Below, in pieces: positions 46,285 through 54,721 of a DNA stretch of 64,000 nt. Under the pieces are notes generated by a model. It saw only the letters and a list, made by a program, of their open reading frames with translations, was not told where the DNA came from and ran no database searches. The DNA is taken from contig JAUNUY010000001.1 of assembly GCA_030537935.1 (NCBI GenBank), positions 145,139-209,138 on the forward strand, written 5' to 3'. Origin of the DNA: Eubacteriales bacterium (lineage in GTDB: Bacteria > Bacillota > Clostridia > Lachnospirales > Lachnospiraceae). How positions within the stretch are numbered: position 1 is the first letter of the stretch; each line of letters begins with the position of its first letter. A program made the translations under genes and the position numbers.

Positions 46285-47197
46285 AGAACGATTGGATCGC
46301 TTCATAAGCCCCATATTATCGGACAGCTCCAGAAGTCAAATACAGAAACTCATCCGGACGGGTGCAATCACGGTTAACGGAAACGGGGTGCGCCCGTCTT
46401 TCGTACCGCAGGTCGGCGACGTAATTTCCATTATTTGTGAAACGACGATACGGGAAGTAGGATTGGCAGCGGTACCTCTTCCGCTGGAGATTCTTTATGA
46501 AGACGAGGCGCTGACGGTTATCAATAAACCGGCCGGCCTGGTCGTTCATCCGGGGGCGGGAGAGGAGCGAGAGAGTGTTGCAGCCGCTGTACTGGCAATG
46601 TACGGAGAAGAGGGCTTGTCCCATTTAAATGGTCCTCTGCGGCCCGGCATCGTCCATCGTTTAGATAAAGATACTTCCGGTGTGCTGATTATCTGTAAAA
46701 CGGACCAGGCACATGAAGCCGTCGCTGCCCAATTGGCCAATCGATCGGTGGAGCGGGGTTATATCGGTATCGTACAAGGACTTGTGAATGAGGCGGGCGT
46801 CGTAGATGCGCCTATTGCCCGACACCCCAAGGCACGAATGAAAATGGCCGTGATATCCGGCGGCAGAGAGGCGATAACCCGTTACGAACCGAAAGCCCGC
46901 GATGAGCGTGTAACCCTGATGCATTTTTTCCTGGAGACGGGAAGAACCCACCAGATACGAGTGCATATGCGTCATATCGGACATCCGATTATTGCGGATC
47001 CCATATACGGTTTTAAGAAAACACCGCATTACGGTCTGGAAAGACAGGCACTGCATGCACGAATGGTCGGATTCAAGCATCCCATCACAAATAAAGCCAT
47101 AAGAATTTATGCACCGGTGCCGCCGGATTTGGCCGCTGCGGCCGATCGATTGGGTTATGTTGATCCATCCATCCGCGGTGCTTCATCATGCGATTAG
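46247..47197 (+). CDS. rluD: RluD-type 23S rRNA pseudouridine synthase
   Basis: It has an N-terminal S4 RNA-binding domain (about residues 12-70) and the RluA-family core with the catalytic Asp in HRLDKDTSGVL near residue 140. GRTHQIRVHM lies near residue 232. It is 316 residues. ATG 46247 lies within the lspA end with a weak AAAGCGAG site, so it relies on coupled translation. The order lspA-rluD is common in Bacillota. Confidence 0.93.
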   Translation: MKRREIKITKANKERLDRFISPILSDSSRSQIQKLIRTGAITVNGNGVRPSFVPQVGDVISIICETTIREVGLAAVPLPLEILYEDEALTVINKPAGLVVHPGAGEERESVAAAVLAMYGEEGLSHLNGPLRPGIVHRLDKDTSGVLIICKTDQAHEAVAAQLANRSVERGYIGIVQGLVNEAGVVDAPIARHPKARMKMAVISGGREAITRYEPKARDERVTLMHFFLETGRTHQIRVHMRHIGHPIIADPIYGFKKTPHYGLERQALHARMVGFKHPITNKAIRIYAPVPPDLAAAADRLGYVDPSIRGASSCD

Positions 47198-47266
47198 TTG
47201 TTCCCGGATACATAAATTGAAACTTTGTATAAAAACGGAATGGATATAGCAAATTGCGGGTTAAGG

Positions 47267-47275
47267 TGCTATAAT
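47267..47275 (+). promoter_or_regulatory. extended -10 of the cytidylate kinase-like gene
   Basis: TG-C-TATAAT 41 bases before the ATG, without a clear -35. Confidence 0.5.
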
Positions 47276-47316
47276 ATCAGCGATAAGAAGTTCCGATTTT
47301 AGACAGGAGGCCGATT

Positions 47317-48030
47317 ATGAAAACAATCATTACCATCGGACGGCAATTCGGCAGTGGCGGCCGCGTTATCGGAAAAGCCTTAGCCGAACATTACCAAATA
47401 CCGTATTACGACAAGGATATCTTGACTATGGCGGCAAAGGAAAGCGGCTTGTGTGAAGAACTGTTTGAGTCTCATGATGAGAAGCCGACCAACAGTTTTT
47501 TATACTCTTTGGTTATGGATACCTATTCATTAGGCTATTCCACCTCCGCATTTACCGATATGCCCATCAACTACAAGGTTTTTCTGGCACAGTTTGATGC
47601 CATTAAAAAGATTGCGGCGGAAGGTCCGTGTGTTATTGTCGGACGTTGTGCGGACTATGCCTTGACAGACTTTGATAATGTTGTCAATGTATTCATCCAT
47701 GCGGATTTGGACAAACGGGCCGAGATCATCGCCCACCGTTACGATTTAGAAGTCGACAAGGCGAAGGACAAAGTCCTGAAGATGGATAAGAAGCGTGCAA
47801 GCTATTATAATTATTACTCCAATAAAAAATGGGGTGACGCAAAGGGCTACGATATCTGTATCAACTCCGTTTGCGTGGGTATCGAAGGTGCGACCAATCT
47901 GATCATCGATTTGGTGAATGCTTTTGAGGCGGAACGCGGGAAAAACGTCGTGGCGGAGATTATTCAACGAAAAACCGAGTTTGCCGAAAAGAGTGGACAA
48001 GAGCCTAAGAAAGAGGGAAATAAAGAGTAA
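47317..48030 (+). CDS. cytidylate kinase-like family protein
   Basis: The first 200 residues match the cytidylate-kinase-like P-loop family: ITIGRQFGSGGRVIGKALA at the start, IPYYDKDIL near residue 29 and IVGRCADYAL near residue 108. These proteins are common in anaerobic Bacillota, but the substrate is not established; it is not the classical Cmk. The C-terminus is a charged tail. CAGGAGG precedes the ATG. It is a single gene with a following terminator. Confidence 0.82.
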   Translation: MKTIITIGRQFGSGGRVIGKALAEHYQIPYYDKDILTMAAKESGLCEELFESHDEKPTNSFLYSLVMDTYSLGYSTSAFTDMPINYKVFLAQFDAIKKIAAEGPCVIVGRCADYALTDFDNVVNVFIHADLDKRAEIIAHRYDLEVDKAKDKVLKMDKKRASYYNYYSNKKWGDAKGYDICINSVCVGIEGATNLIIDLVNAFEAERGKNVVAEIIQRKTEFAEKSGQEPKKEGNKE

Positions 48031-48079
48031 TCGGAACCTGTGAAAATGCAAAGACGTATCAACACATAATCATGTATTC

Positions 48080-48120
48080 GCAAAAGCCAACTTTAACGAA
48101 TAGTTAAAGTTGGCTTTTGC
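48080..48120. terminator. strong two-way hairpin after the kinase-like gene
   Basis: An 18-bp perfect stem (48080-48097 with 48103-48120) with a GAATA loop. The T and A runs lie inside the stem ends, so it may act on either strand. It also marks the left edge of the AT-rich PTS block. Confidence 0.75.
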
Positions 48121-48140
48121 AATAGGTGTTAAAAATATTA

Positions 48141-48181
48141 AAAAAGCTGCCATATAATATATGTTATATACGGCAGCTTTT
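48141..48181 (-). terminator. terminator of the PTS operon
   Basis: On the minus strand AAAAGCTGCC pairs with GGCAGCTTTT around an AT-rich inner stem and is followed by a T-run. It lies just after the stop of the GntR gene. Confidence 0.8.
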
Positions 48182-48186
48182 ACTTA

Positions 48187-48915
48187 TCAACGCTCATTCG
48201 ATACTTGAAGTTTCAGCTTATATTTATATTCATCCGAACGATAATACATTTCGACGTATTCAATTGTTCTTTCATACTTATCAAAAGTGGTTTGTTCTCG
48301 ATAAAACACCGGTTGCATCTCATCAATCCCCAAAAGTTGTCGATAATATTGATCCGGCATAATGGCCTCAATGCTTTCTTCTGCAGACTGCAGATGGATA
48401 TCAAATGATCTTAAGATATCATACAAAGAGGCCGTTTCATCAAGAAAGTCTTCCGTCTTTAAATAAATACCGAATTTGTCTACAATATAGCTGACTTGAA
48501 CACCTATCGGTCGTTGATTAATCTTTCGCAGCCGTTCAATTCGATACACCTTTTCGTTCTTCAACAGATTCAGGGCCGATCGAATTTTTTGTTTTGGCAC
48601 AATCTTATCAAATGAAATCAAATGAGACGTGGAATGAATCCCACGTCGTTTCGTCTCATTACTGAAACTATCGAGTTTCTGCATGTCAAAAACGACTTTA
48701 TTTGACTTAATAATCGTACCGATTCCGGAAAGTTTGATGACATAACCGTCATCCTGTAAATCCTGGATTGCCCGTCGAACGGTAATCCGACTGACACCAT
48801 AATAATTTTGTATTTCTTTCTCCGGTGGAAGTTTATTACCTTCACTAAATTCACCTTCCAGAATTCTCTGTAAAAGGTTGTCATAGATTTTTGAATGTAA
48901 AAACTGTTTACTCAT
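48187..48915 (-). CDS. GntR/HutC-family regulator with UTRA domain
   Basis: An N-terminal winged helix with GVSRITVRRAIQDLQDDGYV (about residues 40-59) is followed by a UTRA effector domain (about 80-240). Such regulators bind phosphorylated sugars or related ligands and repress neighbouring PTS operons. The start ATG at 48915 follows GGTGGAGGT; an upstream in-frame codon would add nine residues. It is the last gene of the operon, 36 bases after the BtpA-like gene, so it probably controls itself with the operon. The palindrome at 54667 is its best candidate site. Confidence 0.88.
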   Translation of the reverse strand: MSKQFLHSKIYDNLLQRILEGEFSEGNKLPPEKEIQNYYGVSRITVRRAIQDLQDDGYVIKLSGIGTIIKSNKVVFDMQKLDSFSNETKRRGIHSTSHLISFDKIVPKQKIRSALNLLKNEKVYRIERLRKINQRPIGVQVSYIVDKFGIYLKTEDFLDETASLYDILRSFDIHLQSAEESIEAIMPDQYYRQLLGIDEMQPVFYREQTTFDKYERTIEYVEMYYRSDEYKYKLKLQVSNER

Positions 48916-48951
48916 TGCATACCTCCACCAGTATATTATCATTTTTAACCG

Positions 48952-49740
48952 TTAATTTCTATTTTTTTGAACGATTTCCATGAAATAGTTAGCTTTTTCA
49001 GGGTTGATGGGGTTTCTCATATTTCCATCCTTAATCCAGGTTGCAATGGATACACCGTCGTATACTTGAATTAATGTTCCTATATTATCTCCGTTTGCGC
49101 CACCACCTAAGTAAACAGGAGTATTCGGTACGCGCTTTTTGATTGCTGCAATAATTTCCAGACTTTCTTCTATCGTTTTTCCGGAAACGAATAAGCCGTC
49201 GGCAAAAGCTTCATGTACGGCTTCCCATGCAGCATCTCCCCAAGTTTTTCTACCAATTGGAACGCCGTGAACTTCATAAATGTCGGCCATAATAGGCATC
49301 TTTGAGCCGATTTTCTTCTTTAAGGAAAGAATGTCGACACACTGTGCCTCCAACAATCCGGCACTTGTGACATTGACACCGGTGTATAGATGCTCAACGC
49401 GGATAAAGTCCGCGCCGGAAGCTTCTGCGATTGTCAAGGCGGCGACACCGTCCCAATTTACGAGAATACCCAGCAATAGATCCGGAAATGCTTGTTTTAT
49501 GGAGCATGCGATTCTGGTCATAAATGCAACTGTTTCAAAGTTGCTGTGTTGTTTGATGGGCATATCATTCATGTTTTGTAATATAATGCCGTCAAATCCG
49601 TTCTCCATAATCATACGGGCTTCTCGTACACACTGGTCGACAATCTCATTGATATCGATGCCTGACCAGGTATATGTCCCCGGCAATGCCGGCGGTTGTA
49701 GCATGGCAAAGGCAGGCTTATTTAATAGTCTTTTATTCAT
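48952..49740 (-). CDS. BtpA/SgcQ-family TIM-barrel protein
   Basis: It aligns with the BtpA family: PPALPGTYTW near the start, DGIILQNMNDMP near residue 60, GADFIRVEHLYTGV near 120 and YLGGGANGDNI plus DGVSIATWIKDG near the end. SgcQ of the enterobacterial sgc PTS cluster is of this family. The reaction is not established. It is 262 residues and its start overlaps the eIF2B-like gene by 8 bases, with GGGAGAG before it. In this operon it probably acts on a sugar phosphate formed by the PTS. Confidence 0.82.
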   Translation of the reverse strand: MNKRLLNKPAFAMLQPPALPGTYTWSGIDINEIVDQCVREARMIMENGFDGIILQNMNDMPIKQHSNFETVAFMTRIACSIKQAFPDLLLGILVNWDGVAALTIAEASGADFIRVEHLYTGVNVTSAGLLEAQCVDILSLKKKIGSKMPIMADIYEVHGVPIGRKTWGDAAWEAVHEAFADGLFVSGKTIEESLEIIAAIKKRVPNTPVYLGGGANGDNIGTLIQVYDGVSIATWIKDGNMRNPINPEKANYFMEIVQKNRN

Positions 49741-50707
49741 CCGTCTCTCCCATCTTTTCTTCAATGTATTGCAATGCAACGGCCAACATTTGTGTTGCCG
49801 GAATCACGCCATATTCCGTCACAAATCCGCTAATCCACTCCGGTGGAACACCGATTAATTCCGGTGTTTCAAAATCGATATTGTCAATATCGATATCCCC
49901 GGACCACTCCTTTGCAAGTTTATCTTTCAAATCTTGACACACCGTCTTCTTTTTAAGGCCAAATAATTGCTGACTATACAGTTTAATCATCGGTGTTATG
50001 AAGTACAACGGTGTATGATAATATTGACAAATGAGTGCCACGATATCGGACCCGGTTGTATTAAATCCCGTGCCGTCCGGATAAAGTGTTTCGGCACCCA
50101 TAAAACACATATCAACGTGCTTCATACAGTAGAACAAGGAACAGTCCGGTATGAATTTTAATTTGATACCGGAAACCTTATGTAATGTTTTAACATATGG
50201 ATAACCGCCGTTAATGATTCTACTTTCCGGAATGATGAGCATACGTTCTCTGCCATCTTCCGATAATTGTATTATGAATTTCTCAACAGTGCTGGAATAA
50301 TCGTAGATTAATATCGTTTGACAGTTTTCGGCCAAATGTACGCTATAGCTAAGAATTTTACGGAGATTTTCGTCGACATCGGAAAAATACTTGTTCTTTT
50401 CCCGGATAATGATATCCGAAAAGTCCGGGCTCATTTCATCAAGAGAAGACAATTTATTGGTCATGATTTTCAGTGCATTTCGAATGGCATGGCTCGCTTC
50501 TCCCCGAGTCTTAATGTAATAAGCCGTCACCTCTGTAATGCGCTTCTTTTTTTCTTCGTTGTTCAAGTTTGTCAATGCGATATTTTCAATCATATTGCCG
50601 ATGACTTGTATGTGATTCGAGGCGCCCAGTAACTCGTGATTTTCAATTTGATCAAACAGCCCCTGATCGGTCCCTGAAAGATAGTCTCTAATTTTACTTT
50701 TATTCAC
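49733..50707 (-). CDS. eIF2B-fold protein related to sugar-phosphate isomerases, active residues changed
   Basis: The C-terminal half matches the eIF2B alpha/MtnA/ribose-1,5-bisphosphate isomerase superfamily: TILIYDYSSTVEKFI, LIIPESRIINGG, FIPDCSLFYCMKHVD, MGAETLYPDGTGFNTTGSD and TPLYFITP follow in the family order. In the isomerases the first block holds a catalytic Cys (THCN-like) and the fourth a GAD Asp followed by NK; here they are IYDYSS, GAE and FNT. It therefore resembles non-catalytic eIF2B subunits and may bind a sugar phosphate as a sensor or partner. A GTG start at 50707 with GAGAGGG is preferred to the ATG at 50737, which overlaps the previous stop. It is 324 residues. Confidence 0.7.
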   Translation of the reverse strand: MNKSKIRDYLSGTDQGLFDQIENHELLGASNHIQVIGNMIENIALTNLNNEEKKKRITEVTAYYIKTRGEASHAIRNALKIMTNKLSSLDEMSPDFSDIIIREKNKYFSDVDENLRKILSYSVHLAENCQTILIYDYSSTVEKFIIQLSEDGRERMLIIPESRIINGGYPYVKTLHKVSGIKLKFIPDCSLFYCMKHVDMCFMGAETLYPDGTGFNTTGSDIVALICQYYHTPLYFITPMIKLYSQQLFGLKKKTVCQDLKDKLAKEWSGDIDIDNIDFETPELIGVPPEWISGFVTEYGVIPATQMLAVALQYIEEKMGETDE

Positions 50708-50730
50708 ACTTTCATCCCTCTCTGTTTTAT

Positions 50731-51447
50731 TTAACATTCGATTTTTAATAACTTCTTTCCGTTATTAAAAATTTTTTCTTTTTGTTCATCATCCCAGTCT
50801 GTCATGTCAAAAACAAGGATGCCACTACTGCTGAGCCGATGTGGATAAGTTGTACCAAATAGTATTTTAGACACATCAAGGTTTTTGGCTGCTTTTCTCA
50901 AAATTTGTAACTCGTATTGGTTTGATGATTCCGTATAAATGTTGTCATTTCTTTGTACGACATCAATACAAGTATACCCATAGTCAAAGCACCCCATGTG
51001 TAAAAAAATAAACGGTATGGAAGGATATCTCTCAGCCCACAGTTCCCACTGTTGTGGAATGGAATAAGCCCCAAGGCCGACGAAAACTTTAATCGGTTTA
51101 TCGGTTTCGGCAATCGTTTGAAACAGTTCCTTCAAGTTCTCCTGTCTTTCCGGATAATATCCGTTATAATAGGAATCAAATTCAAACATTCTGATACTAG
51201 GATCTTTGACACACATCCTTACTGTAGTTAATGCATCATCACGTCGGGGATTTATAAAAGCACAACCTAAGAGTTTTGGACTTCTTGAACACAGTTTTGT
51301 TACAGCCTTATAATTGGCAATATTCGAATCATCTCTTTTAACACTGATAACACGGTAGTCAATGTGATTCGTCGTCATATCTTCCATCAAACGGCTGAAT
51401 TCAGCGTCATCATCCGGATTGATTATATATGAATGTACATCTATCAT
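50731..51447 (-). CDS. amidohydrolase-2-like protein without metal ligands
   Basis: It is a clear paralogue of the amidohydrolase at 53916-54650: shared blocks are CAFINP / YAFINP, NGYYPE / HGYYPD, WELWAERYPSIPF / WAEWARRYPEIDF and FDYGYTCID / FEFGYSTIE. The metal and catalytic residues have changed: the HSH motif is HSY, the KLH block is FEF, the T-H-V-G-T His is lost (FVGLGA) and the FGTDWP aspartate is Thr200 (FGTTYP). His150 remains. It is 238 residues, with an intact frame and good spacing (8 bases) after IID. It may form a heteromer with the intact paralogue or bind the same ligand. Confidence 0.72.
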   Translation of the reverse strand: MIDVHSYIINPDDDAEFSRLMEDMTTNHIDYRVISVKRDDSNIANYKAVTKLCSRSPKLLGCAFINPRRDDALTTVRMCVKDPSIRMFEFDSYYNGYYPERQENLKELFQTIAETDKPIKVFVGLGAYSIPQQWELWAERYPSIPFIFLHMGCFDYGYTCIDVVQRNDNIYTESSNQYELQILRKAAKNLDVSKILFGTTYPHRLSSSGILVFDMTDWDDEQKEKIFNNGKKLLKIEC

Positions 51448-51455
51448 TGCTTCAC

Positions 51456-52268
51456 CTATCCCAGGAAACCAAGATATACACCGGCAATACCGAAAGCCAT
51501 GGTGACCAATATCAATATAGTAGGTGATATTTTTTTCTTTTTGATGAAATAATACATCAATAAGGTATATGCGAGACCCAAGATGCCCGGCATCAAGTCA
51601 TCAAAGGTAGCTTGCAGATCCAAGACCGATTCTCCTGAGCCGATTTTAATCGGCGTTGTAATTTGCACCAATGCCGGAATGAAGCCACCGACAATCATGA
51701 ATGCGGCCAGAGAAGCCAATTCCGTAATGTTGTCAATAATCCCACTGTTTTGAATGGTGTCCAGCAATTTGATACCTTGGTCATATCCTTTGAATACGCC
51801 GAGGTAGCGAATTCCCAGCGAAACCAAAGACATTCCGATAACGAAGAATAATGGACCAATCCACCCGAGACCACTGGTTATAAAAGATATAGCCAGACTG
51901 GCCAAGATAGGTCTAGCCGTACCGTTCAGCAGGGAATCACCAAGACCTGCCAAAGGTCCCATGAGTGCCGTTTTAATGTCTGTCACAATACTGCCGTCGA
52001 AGTCTTCATTATTGGCACACTCTTCTTCTATTGCAGCGCTAATACCAACAGGGATTGCCGATGTAATGTCATTCGTCAGAAAATATTCCATGTGCCGTTC
52101 ATATGCAGCTTTTTTCTCTTCGTCATTATCATAGAGTTTTTCTACAACGGGCATCATTGCTTGTGTAAATCCGGCATTTTGCTGACGCTCATAGTTATTA
52201 CAGGTTCTTATGGTCAGCTGATTTCGAAATACTCTTCTTAAATCTTTTTTTGTCAATTTTTTGTTCAT
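51456..52268 (-). CDS. PTS mannose/fructose/sorbose-family IID component
   Basis: It forms the membrane channel with IIC. The family N-terminus MNKKLTKKDLRRVFRNQLTI and the block ALMGPLAGLGDSLLNGT near residue 110 are present, and membrane segments cover the C-terminal half. It is 270 residues. The substrate cannot be read from sequence. It follows IIC by 12 bases. Confidence 0.92.
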   Translation of the reverse strand: MNKKLTKKDLRRVFRNQLTIRTCNNYERQQNAGFTQAMMPVVEKLYDNDEEKKAAYERHMEYFLTNDITSAIPVGISAAIEEECANNEDFDGSIVTDIKTALMGPLAGLGDSLLNGTARPILASLAISFITSGLGWIGPLFFVIGMSLVSLGIRYLGVFKGYDQGIKLLDTIQNSGIIDNITELASLAAFMIVGGFIPALVQITTPIKIGSGESVLDLQATFDDLMPGILGLAYTLLMYYFIKKKKISPTILILVTMAFGIAGVYLGFLG

Positions 52269-52280
52269 CGCACCAACCTC

Positions 52281-53027
52281 CTATTTTACCTGTTTTTGAA
52301 TACCGAAATAATAGTAAATTGCACAGAAGGCAACAGCCATTAATGCGATACCAATCATATTTACATGAAGATATGAGGCGAAGAAAAACCCCATAATAAA
52401 GAACGGCCACATTTTTTTTGATTTGATGGTCGTCAGTAATAAAGCAAATCCGACCGCACCGATCATGCCACCACCTATGGCCAGACCCGTAATGATTTTA
52501 GCGGGTATCGAAGCAATAATTTTAGCGACAAAGTCGGCACCGAAATAGACAGCTAAAAAAGTTGGTATGCCATATAAAATGATGTTCATAAGCATTGGAT
52601 ATACCGTATTATTGCGAACCATTGCTTTTCTGTCCATCCGCTCAACAGCCTTATCCATTCTGTGCATAAAATAAACGTTAATGACCGAGTTTTGAACGGT
52701 AGAGGCGATTTGACCGATGAAGGAGACGGGTAATGCCGTTGCCACCGCCAACTCAGTACCCCCACCACCCAATATAGCAACTGCCGTTGCAATGGCCGTC
52801 GAGATGGTAGGATCAGGCGGCACTGCAGTCCCGACAAAGATAACGGCTAAAAACATTAATTCAACGGTAACACCAACCGTGAATCCGGTTTGCACATCGC
52901 CCATAATCAGACCGACAACCGGCCCTACGACTACGGGGCGAAAAATATGTGTTTGTAAAGTGTGAGAGTCTATAAATGCAATCGTGACAAAGATTGACAC
53001 GAGCAATGCTTGCATAAAAATCGACAT
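52281..53027 (-). CDS. PTS mannose/fructose/sorbose-family IIC component
   Basis: A 248-residue polytopic permease with about seven hydrophobic segments. The blocks VGPVVGLIMGDVQTG near residue 32 and FVGTAVPPDPTISTAIATA near residue 63 are typical of the family. It gives the transporter its sugar specificity, which remains unknown. It follows IIB by 17 bases. Confidence 0.92.
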   Translation of the reverse strand: MSIFMQALLVSIFVTIAFIDSHTLQTHIFRPVVVGPVVGLIMGDVQTGFTVGVTVELMFLAVIFVGTAVPPDPTISTAIATAVAILGGGGTELAVATALPVSFIGQIASTVQNSVINVYFMHRMDKAVERMDRKAMVRNNTVYPMLMNIILYGIPTFLAVYFGADFVAKIIASIPAKIITGLAIGGGMIGAVGFALLLTTIKSKKMWPFFIMGFFFASYLHVNMIGIALMAVAFCAIYYYFGIQKQVK

Positions 53028-53044
53028 AATAATCCTCCTGATTT

Positions 53045-53521
53045 TTATAATCTATTGAGTAATTCGTAAGCGTCTTTGCTTTGATCATTCGGAACCGTTC
53101 TGAATTCGCATCGAATGCCTTTTTTCTTTAATGCCTGAAATGCTTCAATATCTTCTTGAAACAGCCAAAAATTATCGAGTATCTTTTGCTTTCCTTTTTT
53201 CATGTTTTGGTTGCCAACGTTAATGGAATTAAGATTTTCGATTTTATCAACTAGTGCTAAAGCTGTCGAGGCATTACCGACCAGAAGCAACGTGTTATCG
53301 GTCGAATCATCTTTCAACCTCTTTTTCCCTTCTTCAATCGTCAGAACTTGCAGTAAGATATCTTTCGGTGTTGCCATGCGCAACAGCTGCTGTCTCATTG
53401 CATTTTTTGCTGCGTCATCATCAACCACGACAATTTGGTTTGCATCTGCATATTGCAACCACGCAGTGACAATTTGTCCGTGAATCAAGCGATCGTCGAT
53501 TCTGAATACAGTTACGTTCAT
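53045..53521 (-). CDS. PTS mannose-family IIB component
   Basis: This 158-residue cytoplasmic phosphocarrier has the active-site histidine His14 in RIDDRLIHGQI. QIVVVDDDAA near residue 30 and a C-terminal VPNDQSKDAYEL match the family. It passes phosphate from IIA to the sugar. It is a separate polypeptide from IIA, as in AgaB/SorB-type systems. Confidence 0.93.
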   Translation of the reverse strand: MNVTVFRIDDRLIHGQIVTAWLQYADANQIVVVDDDAAKNAMRQQLLRMATPKDILLQVLTIEEGKKRLKDDSTDNTLLLVGNASTALALVDKIENLNSINVGNQNMKKGKQKILDNFWLFQEDIEAFQALKKKGIRCEFRTVPNDQSKDAYELLNRL

Positions 53522-53535
53522 ATCTTCCTCCTTAA

Positions 53536-53919
53536 CTATAGATTGCTTTTCCCAATAGTCTCGTTTTTGATGCCATCTAAATAATTGACAAGCTCTTCAA
53601 AAGTCATCATATCTTTGTTCATGTATGCCTCAACGAATAATGGTAAATTGATGCCGTAAAAAACGGCAATCCGCTCATTCTCATAGGATTCCATAGATGC
53701 AACGTTAAAAGGTGTCCCACCCATAATGTCCGTCATGATTAAGATAGATTCATCATTGTTATTATTTAAATATTCCCGAACATCTTCCGTCAATGCTTCA
53801 ATACCCATCGACTCAGAAAATGAAATGAAGTCTACATCAGAAAGTGTGCCGATTAACATGGTTACCGAATGTAGTAAGCCCTCAGCCAATTGACCATGCG
53901 TCAATAATAAGATTTTCAT
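53536..53919 (-). CDS. PTS mannose-family IIA component
   Basis: The 127-residue protein starts MKILLLTHGQLAEGL, with the phospho-accepting His8. MTDIMGGTPFNVAS near residue 70 is the second family block. The start at 53919 follows GGAGGGAGAA and overlaps the amidohydrolase stop by 4 bases. It takes phosphate from HPr. Confidence 0.92.
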   Translation of the reverse strand: MKILLLTHGQLAEGLLHSVTMLIGTLSDVDFISFSESMGIEALTEDVREYLNNNNDESILIMTDIMGGTPFNVASMESYENERIAVFYGINLPLFVEAYMNKDMMTFEELVNYLDGIKNETIGKSNL

Positions 53920-54650
53920 ATCTTCTCCCTCCATAAGGATGCTGCATTTCTGTAAAAAATGTCTTCCAATTCATTATCTTTCAGATTAAAATGACTGAAT
54001 TTTTCGATTTCTATATTAACCGGCTTATAGGGCCAGTCTGTCCCGAAAACCATCCGCTTAGGCCCCAATATATTGATAGCCGCCTTTAGAACACCGACAT
54101 CCATCTGACCCGAAGTTTCGACCTTAACATTAGATAGGTTTTTTACCGCTTCTATGGTTGAATAGCCAAATTCGTAGTAACCCGTATGGGTGAAAACAAA
54201 ATCAATCTCTGGATATCGCCTTGCCCACTCTGCCCAGATATACGGAGTACTTAAGGGCGCTGTACCGACATGTGTTTGAACATGAACATCATATTTTTTA
54301 ATTTCATCAAATATGGCATGAAGCTCAGGCCGGTTATCCGGATAGTATCCATGCTTCCATGAATGCAGTTTTATGCCATTCATTTTATATACACTTAAAC
54401 ATTTTTCCACCTCTTCTACAGCGTCGGGTGCTTTAGGATTAATAAATGCATAGCCTTCAATAAAGTCCGGAGATGCTTGCATTGCCCGATAAATTAGGTC
54501 ATTTTGCATGCTCATTGAATTTCCGGACAAACATGAAATCCCGACCTTGGATATACCGAAACTTTGCAGAGTACACTGCATTTCATGTACGGAAGTATCT
54601 TCGCCGGAAGATGTTGGTCCAAAATGCGAATGAATATCGAATATTTTCAT
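53916..54650 (-). CDS. amidohydrolase-2 family metal-dependent hydrolase
   Basis: First gene of the operon. The metal site looks complete: His7 and His9 in DIHSHF, Lys94-x-His96 in IKLHSW, His127 in QTHVGT, His155 in FTHTGYY and Asp205 in FGTDWPY. This PF04909 family includes lactonases for sugar acids, decarboxylases and related hydrolases. In a PTS operon, hydrolysis of a phosphorylated lactone or cyclic derivative is a reasonable guess but unproved. It is 244 residues. The predicted promoter and palindrome lie just upstream. Confidence 0.85.
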   Translation of the reverse strand: MKIFDIHSHFGPTSSGEDTSVHEMQCTLQSFGISKVGISCLSGNSMSMQNDLIYRAMQASPDFIEGYAFINPKAPDAVEEVEKCLSVYKMNGIKLHSWKHGYYPDNRPELHAIFDEIKKYDVHVQTHVGTAPLSTPYIWAEWARRYPEIDFVFTHTGYYEFGYSTIEAVKNLSNVKVETSGQMDVGVLKAAINILGPKRMVFGTDWPYKPVNIEIEKFSHFNLKDNELEDIFYRNAASLWREKI

Positions 54651-54666
54651 ACAGCCTCCTTATGGA

Positions 54667-54678
54667 TATAACGTTATA
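54667..54678. promoter_or_regulatory. candidate operator for the GntR regulator
   Basis: TATAACGTTATA is a perfect 12-bp palindrome, extended by GG and CC arms at 54664-54665 and 54680-54681. It lies 14 bases downstream of the -10 and overlaps the leader, a usual repressor position. The base pattern fits HutC-type sites loosely. No second exact copy was noticed in the window. Confidence 0.55.
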
Positions 54679-54692
54679 ACCTTTGTGAGCGT

Positions 54693-54721
54693 ATTATAGC
54701 TTTCATGGAATTAAAAAGCAA
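54693..54721 (-). promoter_or_regulatory. promoter of the PTS operon
   Basis: On the minus strand TTGCTT, a 17-bp spacer and TATAAT (hexamer at 54693-54698). It is the only strong promoter seen for the nine-gene operon. Confidence 0.8.

Noticed and set aside
48187-54721. Mobile element carrying the PTS operon
   Set aside because: Despite lower GC, there is no integrase, transposase, tRNA target or flanking direct repeat visible.
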